Below are positions 1 to 4,347 of a DNA stretch of 5,437 nt, in pieces. This stretch comes from an uncultured Fibrobacterota bacterium (GTDB lineage Bacteria > Fibrobacterota > Chitinivibrionia > Chitinivibrionales > CAIOZP01), in the NCBI GenBank assembly GCA_903862805.1, contig CAIOZP010000740.1, forward strand, positions 1-5,437. Reading direction: 5' to 3'. The notes beneath the pieces were generated by a model. That model was given only the letters and a program-made list of their open reading frames with translations. It searched no databases and was not told where the DNA came from. The translations under genes were made by a program, and so were the position numbers. Every line of letters starts with the position of its first letter. Positions within the stretch are counted from its first letter, which is position 1.

Positions 1-2
1 CC

Positions 3-362
3 GGAACAAGTACAAATTATTATTGGGGGAATGGATCGGACACGGCGTCATTGAATGCGAATTCGTGGAACTACAATAACATCGGGAGTACTACACATCC
101 AGTAGGAACGAAGACCGCGAATGCTTTTGGGCTTTACGATATGGTTGGCAATGTATGGCAGTGGTGCAACGATTGGTATGGATCATATAGCAGTTCAGTG
201 CAGACGGATCCTCCTGGTGCCGTTTCTGGCAGCTATCGTGTGATTCGGGGCGGCAATTGGTTCAGCGGCGACGCGACCAGCTATCGTTCTGCCTTTCGCG
301 ACGACTTCACCCCTGACTTTCGCTACTACAACTTCGTTTTTCGGTTTGTCTCTCGCCCGTAA
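3..362 (+). CDS. FGE-sulfatase / C-type-lectin-fold protein, 5'-truncated by window; probable DGR target
   Basis: The reading frame is open from the first complete codon at position 3, so only the C-terminal 119 residues are visible; the TTG at 51 is an internal Leu codon. The segment GLYDMVGNVWQWCNDWYGSY (codons about 129-188) is the hallmark of the formylglycine-generating-enzyme/SUMF1 fold, followed by YRVIRGGNW and a terminal R-S-A-x-R...T-P-D-x-R...F-R pattern typical of the fold's end. The only Cys seen is in WQWC; the family's usual GFRC ending reads VFRF, so oxidase/formylglycine activity is unlikely and a ligand-binding role fits better. From about 246 to 345 the residues between the conserved anchors are F, S, G, D and Y in C- or T-ending codons, the pattern expected of a variable region diversified by a DGR. 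Family assignment is firm; the DGR role is inference. It could instead be an ordinary FGE-fold surface or lipoprotein. Confidence 0.85.
   Translation, partial: GTSTNYYWGNGSDTASLNANSWNYNNIGSTTHPVGTKTANAFGLYDMVGNVWQWCNDWYGSYSSSVQTDPPGAVSGSYRVIRGGNWFSGDATSYRSAFRDDFTPDFRYYNFVFRFVSRP
246..345 (+). other. Candidate DGR variable region (VR) at the 3' end of the FGE-fold gene
   Basis: Between the fixed anchors RGGNW, RSA, TPD and FRF, the codons at 261, 264, 267, 270, 279, 282, 294, 300, 303, 306, 318, 324, 327 and 330 all end in C or T, and each can be reached from AAC or AAT by changing only the first two bases. The codon at 333 (TTC) can be reached from ATC, the usual Ile there. Known FGE-fold DGR targets have templates reading roughly W-N-N-N...R-S-A-N-R-N-N-N...P-D-N-R-N-N-N-I-x-F-R, which matches the spacing here. 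F, S, D, Y and N only have C/T-ending codons, so the codon argument alone is not decisive. No template copy or reverse transcriptase is in the window. Confidence 0.5.
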
Positions 363-371
363 GTTTTCCGC

Positions 372-452
372 CGGCGTAGCCATCACCTGACGGACAGACT
401 GGTAGCGGCGTAAGCAAGCGCCAGTCGGTCAGGCAGGGGATGAGCGGAGCCG
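372..452 (+). terminator. Imperfect hairpin after the FGE-fold gene; possible terminator or DGR-associated structure
   Basis: Nested complementary blocks fold this segment: CGGC 372-375 with GCCG 449-452, CATC 381-384 with GATG 439-442, CCTGAC 386-391 with GTCAGG 428-433, and GACTGG 397-402 with CCAGTC 421-426. The loop can pair further (GGCG 407-410 with CGCC 419-422, in competition with part of the last stem). The T-rich stretch TTCTTTT directly follows, as in an intrinsic terminator. It starts ten bases after the stop codon. Alternatives are a dispersed REP-like element, or the hairpin that lies downstream of the variable region in several DGR targets. Confidence 0.45.
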
Positions 453-465
453 TTCTTTTAAAATT

Positions 466-580
466 GTCCTGAACCTTGATTAATCGGATTTCAGGATTCC
501 CATGATTTCAAAACAAAAGAGGCCATGTTCCTTCTTTCAATCATGGTAATCCTTTAATCAGGCAAATCATGGTTCAAGAC
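466..580. repeat. 115-bp element with 42-bp imperfect inverted arms
   Basis: The arm at 466-507 and the reverse complement of 539-580 agree at 33 of 42 positions without gaps; the outer end reads GTCCTGAACC against GTCTTGAACC and the inner end ATGATT in both. The 31-base spacer has no coding potential. Within the arms, GGATT/TGATT words recur every 8-9 bases. I recall similar ATCCTTTAATCA-type dispersed repeats in Bacteroidota/Chlorobi-type genomes, but copy number cannot be seen here. It may be a MITE-like element or a transcribed hairpin. Together with the hairpin at 372-452 it fills most of the 307-base gap between the two + strand genes; 581-654 shows no feature and no convincing promoter. 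Confidence 0.6.
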
Positions 581-654
581 ATCAAAATGTTTTCTTCGGG
601 AGAACGCAGCACTTCCGCCGCCTTCCCCCACAAATAACCGTTCCTCAACAAAAA

Positions 655-661
655 AAAGGAG
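655..661 (+). promoter_or_regulatory. Ribosome binding site AAAGGAG
   Basis: AAAGGAG ends eight bases before the ATG at 670. It overlaps the in-frame GTG at 661, so that GTG cannot be the start and the shorter reading is preferred. Confidence 0.8.
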
Positions 662-669
662 TGACCAAC

Positions 670-1146
670 ATGTCACATCAGAATCTCGTTTCCGCCTCTC
701 TCGACCCTGCAGTCAAAACCACCATCCTCAGCCAGCTCACCGAGATCCGCAAACAGCTCGATTTCAGCGTGAGCCTCACGCCCGAAGCGATCAAGGCGCT
801 TCCCAAGGCGGGAACATTGCTCAGTCCATTCGTTGACAAGGCAGCCTCGGTGGTGAGTAATCATCCGGAGATTCTGCCGGGAACTTTCGATCAGGCGGAG
901 TACAAGAAAGATTACCAGCTTATGATCGATCTTGAACCTATTTCGCAGCTTCTTTCGGAGATTGCCGAAATGGTTTCAAATACCTTGCTCGCGGTCAAAA
1001 GTGACCTGTTCGTGGCATCGCTTTCCGTTTACGATAATGCTGCCAAACAGGTCGATGCAGTTCCGGGTCTCAATGGGACGGTTGCCGGTATGGCCGAGCA
1101 TTTCAAGCGCACGAAAAAGACTGCCGCGAAGCCGACTGCGGCATAA
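670..1146 (+). CDS. Small helical protein of unknown function (LTPE...LPK family, phasin-like in build)
   Basis: A 158-residue protein with no signal peptide or membrane segment, so probably cytosolic. It is built almost entirely of predicted helices: LDPAVKTTILSQLTEIRKQL (11-30), LTPEAIKALPKAG (36-48), FVDKAASVVSNHPEILP (54-70), an acidic YKKDYQLMIDLEPISQLLSEIAEMV stretch (78-102), then SDLFVASLSVYDNAAK (111-126) and a basic Ala/Lys/Thr tail, KRTKKTAAKPTAA. LTPE...LPK followed by FV-KA, an NPE/HPE-like turn and a YVAALSFYN-like helix is a pattern I recall from small uncharacterised proteins of Bacteroidota/Chlorobi-type genomes; I know no assigned function. The helical build and lysine-rich tail resemble phasins or nucleoid/granule-coating proteins, which is only an analogy. 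The start is fixed by the ribosome binding site at 655-661. It stands alone, and a 21-bp repeat array begins just after the stop. Confidence 0.85.
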   Translation: MSHQNLVSASLDPAVKTTILSQLTEIRKQLDFSVSLTPEAIKALPKAGTLLSPFVDKAASVVSNHPEILPGTFDQAEYKKDYQLMIDLEPISQLLSEIAEMVSNTLLAVKSDLFVASLSVYDNAAKQVDAVPGLNGTVAGMAEHFKRTKKTAAKPTAA

Positions 1147-1158
1147 TTTCACGGACTG

Positions 1159-1389
1159 TTTGGCGATTTCTACCGGCGTTTTGGTGAGTGTTACCGAAGC
1201 GCCGGTTCTTTTTGGCGGCAGTTTCGTGGTCGAGACCGGAGCGCGGGTAAAATTCGGTAAAGCTCCGGTAGTTTTTACCAAAGTTTTCGTGATTTATACC
1301 GGAACGCGGGCAAAAACCGGTAAGTCTCCGGTCATTTTCACTCAAGCTTTCGTGACGGAGACCGGAGAGTGGGTGAAATTTGGAGAGAC
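1159..1389. repeat. Array of eleven degenerate 21-bp tandem repeats with 63-bp higher-order pattern
   Basis: Reading in steps of 21 from 1159 gives eleven units with no gaps. Column 5 is G in all eleven, and column 6 is T in nine and C in two. Most units read roughly TTTCGGTGATTTTTACCG followed by RAGC, so the unit is nearly palindromic (CGGT...ACCG). From 1222 onward three unit types alternate (starting TTTCG, GCGGG, TCCGG), giving a 63-bp superperiod (1222-1284, 1285-1347, 1348-1389). Longer inverted pairs occur inside it: ACCGGAGC 1235-1242 with GCTCCGGT 1262-1269, and TACCGG 1297-1302 with CCGGTA 1317-1322. A poor twelfth unit may cover 1138-1158, across the stop codon. Because 21 is a multiple of three, several frames on both strands are open through it, but none looks like a gene. 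Confidence 0.8.
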
Positions 1390-1421
1390 CTCACCTCTCG
1401 GTCCCCTCCTTCAGAGAGGGG
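1387..1421 (+). repeat. Dispersed-repeat arm, left copy, with internal hairpin
   Basis: This 35-base block starts GACCTCACCTC and ends with the hairpin CCCCTC (1403-1408), GAGGGG (1416-1421). Its reverse complement matches 1593-1627: the first 16 and last 11 bases are identical, with a one-base shift between them. It abuts the end of the 21-bp array. Confidence 0.7.
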
Positions 1422-1441
1422 ATGGAAGAAATTGATTCGGA

Positions 1442-1512
1442 TTTTCTCCCCTTCGTCTTTCGGAGAAGTTCCCGAGCTGGCGAGGAAATAGAACGGGTTG
1501 GGGGATGAGGTC
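1442..1512 (-). repeat. Middle, longer variant of the dispersed repeat
   Basis: Like 1587-1627 it begins TTTTCTCCCC and ends in a G-rich block finishing GATGAGGTC (GGTGAGGTC in the other copy), but it has about 30 extra bases inside. TTCTCC 1444-1449 can pair with GGAGAA 1462-1467. It is therefore in the same orientation as the right copy and opposite to the left copy. Shared ends with a different middle suggest a second member of the same repeat family. Confidence 0.5.
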
Positions 1513-1592
1513 ACGCGCAGCGTTTCTTCATTTGTTGTCATCAGAAAATGTTTTTTCCAATTTAATTCATTGCAACATCACGCCTGTTTTCT

Positions 1593-1627
1593 CCCCTCTC
1601 TGAAGGAGAGGGGTCGGAGGTGAGGTC
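1593..1627 (-). repeat. Dispersed-repeat arm, right copy, with perfect 8-bp hairpin
   Basis: CCCCTCTC (1593-1600) and GAGAGGGG (1606-1613) form a perfect 8-bp stem with a five-base TGAAG loop, followed by TCGGAGGTGAGGTC. It is the inverted partner of 1387-1421. Neither side has a T-run, so it is unlikely to be a standard intrinsic terminator. Similar CCTCACC...CCCTCTCC hairpin repeats are common in many bacterial genomes. Confidence 0.7.
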
Positions 1628-1633
1628 ATCGGA

Positions 1634-1759
1634 TTCATCATCCAACGAATTTCATTCACCATCGAACCCAAATGCTTCATCATCCAACCAAATTCATTCA
1701 ACACTCAAGCTCGGAGGTTCAATGTTCAACCAAATTCATTCAACATTCAAACAAATCCC
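1634..1759. repeat. Second array: six 21-bp tandem repeats, unrelated to the first
   Basis: Six gapless units of 21 start at 1634, 1655, 1676, 1697, 1718 and 1739. All six begin TTCA and all have AA at columns 11-12, preceded by C in five of six. Alternate units (1634, 1676, 1718) are closer to each other, sharing CAAC near the middle and a TTCA end, so the array also reads as three 42-bp units. The sequence differs from the array at 1159-1389 and has no dyad. No reading frame or start signal makes it coding. 1760-1855 shows nothing recognisable. Confidence 0.75.
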
Positions 1760-1855
1760 TTCTGTGGAGAGTGATGGATGATGTGTTATTACATATTTCC
1801 TTTTCCGTTTCAGGTTGGCTTTAGTTTAAGACAATAAAGCAAATTAAGACAGGAA

Positions 1856-1913
1856 GTCAGAAGAAGAAGCAAAATCAGGAAGGGGTGGCGTTCTTCCTTC
1901 TTCGTCTTCTCAG
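1856..1913 (-). terminator. Weak candidate terminator of the - strand gene block
   Basis: On the - strand AGGAAG (1898-1893) pairs with CTTCCT (1882-1877) over a ten-base loop and is followed by GATTTTGC. Outside it, GAAGA-type purines and CTTCTTCTTC pyrimidines (about 1856-1870) can extend the stem with a bulge. It lies just beyond the aminotransferase stop, where a terminator is expected. The U-run is poor, so this is tentative. Confidence 0.3.
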
Positions 1914-1923
1914 CACTAAATAC

Positions 1924-3117
1924 TTACTTCACAAATTGCCTAACAGCCTCGGCAACAATCTTCACTCCCTCTTCAATCCTGTCTTCAGGAGTATGCGAGA
2001 ACGCCAATCTAAATGAATCGTTTTTGATGCCATCGGGAGCAAATGCACTGCCGATCACAAACGCTGCTCCGCCATCAAGTGCCTTCTGAAAGACCTGCGT
2101 AGAATCCAAACCATTAGGCAAAGTGACCCAGACATAAAATCCACCTCTTGGCTTTGTCCACGTAACACCATCGGGCATGTTTGCAGCAAGCGCATCGAGC
2201 ATAATTGTCGCACGGCGCTTGTAAGTCGGACGCATCTTATCGAGGTAAGGACTAAGCGCATTCTCCCGCAGATAAGCATCGGCGATGACCTGCGTGTATG
2301 TTGATGTGCAGGCATCCATTGACTGCTTGGCAAGCTCAAGACGATCTACAATTTCTTTGGGGCCAACAACATATCCAAGACGCATTCCCGGGCCGAGGAT
2401 TTTGGCGAATGTTCCGACATAGCAGATCGGAACATTGTGCCCGCTCATGCCGATCATTGTTGATGTGAGCGGTTTATCTGCCTCATCGAACCAGAGTTCT
2501 CCGTACGGATCATCTTCGATCATGACAATTCCCGTTCCGCTTAACAGATCGAGAACCTGCCGCTTGCGTTCCTGACTGTAAATAATTCCCGAAGGATTTT
2601 GGAAATATGGACAGAGATATGCAAGCTTCGGCATCTTTGCCTCTTTGTCAAGCAAACCTTTCAGTTCTGAAATGATCATTCCTTCATCGTCAATCGGTGC
2701 CGAAATAATCTGCGCCATATATGAACGGAACGCCGCAAGTCCGCCGATGAAACTTGGACTTTCGGTAAGAACGGTGTCGCCTTCGTCGAGGAATATTTTG
2801 GAAATCAGGTTGATTCCCTGCTGCGCACCGGTGGTGATAATCAGCCCTTTATCCTTCATCGGAATGCCACGACTTTCGAGGTATGCGCGAAGCGATTCGA
2901 GCAATGCAGGATAGCCCGAAGTCGGGCCATACTGGAACGCTGCTTCCTTAACCTTGCGAGGTAACTTGCTCCAGAGCGCATCAACCTCATCAATCGGGAA
3001 AAGGCTGTTGTTCGGCATCCCACCGGAAAACGAAATTATCGAGGGATCGGCGGCAAGCGCCATCAGCCTACGTATTTCAGACGATCGCATCGCAAGTGAT
3101 GCCTTCGAGAATTCCAT
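1924..3117 (-). CDS. PLP-dependent aminotransferase, class I fold type I (LysN / MocR-domain-like)
   Basis: A full-length 397-residue cytosolic enzyme that should transfer an amino group between an amino acid and a 2-oxo acid. Motifs, numbered from the ATG at 3117, are SFSGGMPNNSLFP near the N-terminus (substrate-binding loop), TTGAQQGI (about 95-102, PLP phosphate), FQNPSG with Asn174, EDDPYGEL with Asp202 (PLP ring nitrogen) and Tyr205, GTFAKILGPGMRLGY with the Schiff-base Lys239, and SFRLAFS with Arg370 (substrate carboxylate). The SSEIR...ISFSGG start and EDDPYGEL/FAK-LGPG motifs are closest to 2-aminoadipate/aromatic aminotransferases of the LysN/Aro8 group and the MocR C-terminal domain; no helix-turn-helix domain is present. 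Substrate cannot be read from sequence. The ATG at 3117 has AAGG about nine bases upstream; the ATG at 3123 is only three bases from it and is less likely. It is last in the - strand block. Confidence 0.93.
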   Translation of the reverse strand: MEFSKASLAMRSSEIRRLMALAADPSIISFSGGMPNNSLFPIDEVDALWSKLPRKVKEAAFQYGPTSGYPALLESLRAYLESRGIPMKDKGLIITTGAQQGINLISKIFLDEGDTVLTESPSFIGGLAAFRSYMAQIISAPIDDEGMIISELKGLLDKEAKMPKLAYLCPYFQNPSGIIYSQERKRQVLDLLSGTGIVMIEDDPYGELWFDEADKPLTSTMIGMSGHNVPICYVGTFAKILGPGMRLGYVVGPKEIVDRLELAKQSMDACTSTYTQVIADAYLRENALSPYLDKMRPTYKRRATIMLDALAANMPDGVTWTKPRGGFYVWVTLPNGLDSTQVFQKALDGGAAFVIGSAFAPDGIKNDSFRLAFSHTPEDRIEEGVKIVAEAVRQFVK

Positions 3118-3156
3118 TGTCATATTCCTTCCGTTATTAGCATTTTGTCAATTTCT

Positions 3157-4320
3157 TCAAAAACCGAACGCAAGCCCGATACTTGCTTTCGGAGCCTTCT
3201 CCGCAATATCGTATTTGATCCCGCCAAGTGCGGAAACCGTTACACCAGCTGCACGTTTGAGCTGCCGCCGTGACTTGCTGTGAAGCGCCCAGGAGTAAGT
3301 CGTAATCGCAAGCGATCCGCCCATCAGCGAGAGTCCCGACACGATCATTCCGGTGTTGTCGTGCTCATTTCCGTAGAAACTCAGAGCAGCGCCTGCGCCA
3401 GAAAACAGCCATGAAACTGCCTGCACTATCCATCCTTTTTGAAGTCCGCCTACACCTTCGCCGTTTTCGGCAATCACATGGCGGTTCAGCGAGAGATTGG
3501 ATACTCCGCAGAGAAGAAGTCCGGTCTGACCGGCGGCAAAAAGGGAAAGACCTACCGGCCTCGCCTCTCCGTCATCACCGGTCACGACAATCGCAGAGCT
3601 TGCAATAGTCAGGATCGATCCGAGTCCGAACAACGCGCCGGTCGATGAAACATTCTGCAAAATACGATCATGTTTTTCTCGCGGAATGAAAGAGACATTA
3701 GAAAAGGCGCGACCCGCCGCAGAGAAAAAGTGACGTAGTTTCAATATGCCATCGACTACGAGATCGCCGCAGTAAAGCCAAGGATCAGTCTTGCAAAACT
3801 TCGTATCTTCGCGCCAGGTAAAGACCGATGCGTTTTTGGCGAGGTCGATCACGGTAAATGCAAAAGTAATGCGATACCGTCCATTACGAGTCGCATCTGT
3901 CAACGTGAAGCTGCTGTCGTAATATCGCTCGGCATGAACTCCGTAAGGCAAAACAACGTAATCGAATCCGGCAAGTTTCATTGCATTTGCTACTGTGTCG
4001 GGCAGTTGAACCACAGTGTCGCAGTCTTCAAGATCGGCGGGCATGAGCGAGTTCAACAAGGTGTCAATGCCATGAGGAATCTTGCGCCATGTCATCCGAC
4101 GATTTTTGATTGACCGGTCAACCGCGTCGGCCATTTTTACCGATGCAAGCGCAGCTGATGAATCGTCAGGAGGATAAAGCGCACAGGCAATCCCGATCTT
4201 CTTTTTGGCAATAGACTTGAAGAGGAAACCGGCATCGCGGTCACGTGCATTCGCCGAAGTAAATATTGCGGCGATCAGCATCAGGTTTACAAACAGGAAT
4301 TTGTTCACAGCCAACCTCAT
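3157..4320 (-). CDS. Exported protein: periplasmic alpha/beta domain plus four hydrophobic segments, unknown function
   Basis: I do not recognise this 387-residue protein. Residues 1-25 form a signal peptide with a basic start, a hydrophobic core (FLFVNLMLIAAIF) and an A-N-A cleavage site before RDRD. Residues about 38-200 form a soluble domain beginning KKIGIACALYP, with GFDYVVLPYGV and RYRITFAFTVIDL...VFTW strands. That order (name-a-value strand, then a strand ending in D-x-x-x-x-x-V-F-x-W) recalls TolB-N/CsgG/LpoB-type periplasmic domains, by inference. Four hydrophobic segments follow at about 224-247, 256-276, 296-317 and 323-347, then a basic stretch SKSRRQLKR and a C-terminal strand ending GLAFGF. 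The ATG at 4320 is chosen because it places the signal peptide at the N-terminus; a TTG at 4335 would extend it by five residues. No clear ribosome binding site is seen. The upstream gene ends 27 bases away and the aminotransferase starts 39 bases on, so co-transcription is likely. Confidence 0.8.
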   Translation of the reverse strand: MRLAVNKFLFVNLMLIAAIFTSANARDRDAGFLFKSIAKKKIGIACALYPPDDSSAALASVKMADAVDRSIKNRRMTWRKIPHGIDTLLNSLMPADLEDCDTVVQLPDTVANAMKLAGFDYVVLPYGVHAERYYDSSFTLTDATRNGRYRITFAFTVIDLAKNASVFTWREDTKFCKTDPWLYCGDLVVDGILKLRHFFSAAGRAFSNVSFIPREKHDRILQNVSSTGALFGLGSILTIASSAIVVTGDDGEARPVGLSLFAAGQTGLLLCGVSNLSLNRHVIAENGEGVGGLQKGWIVQAVSWLFSGAGAALSFYGNEHDNTGMIVSGLSLMGGSLAITTYSWALHSKSRRQLKRAAGVTVSALGGIKYDIAEKAPKASIGLAFGF

Positions 4321-4347
4321 GAGCGGATCACGCAAACACGCAAAGGG

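Noticed and set aside
661..669. GTG at 661 as start of the small gene
   Set aside because: It overlaps the AAAGGAG ribosome binding site that is ideally spaced for the ATG at 670.
976..1345. Two - strand reading frames over the array
   Set aside because: They are open only because the 21-bp unit lacks stops in those frames, and they run antisense into the small gene.
932..1435. Separate + strand gene of 167 codons
   Set aside because: Half of it lies in another frame of the 670-1146 gene and the rest is repeat array plus dispersed repeat; no ribosome binding site or domain.
1159..1759. CRISPR array
   Set aside because: Units follow each other with no unique spacers, they are degenerate, and no cas gene is present.
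1636..1783. Inverted pairing of CATCATCC with GGATGATG at 1776-1783
   Set aside because: Only eight bases over a long distance in a low-complexity region; easily chance.
1924..3117. MocR/GntR-type regulator
   Set aside because: The protein consists of the aminotransferase domain alone; there is no N-terminal winged-helix domain, and the upstream gene begins to its right after a short gap.
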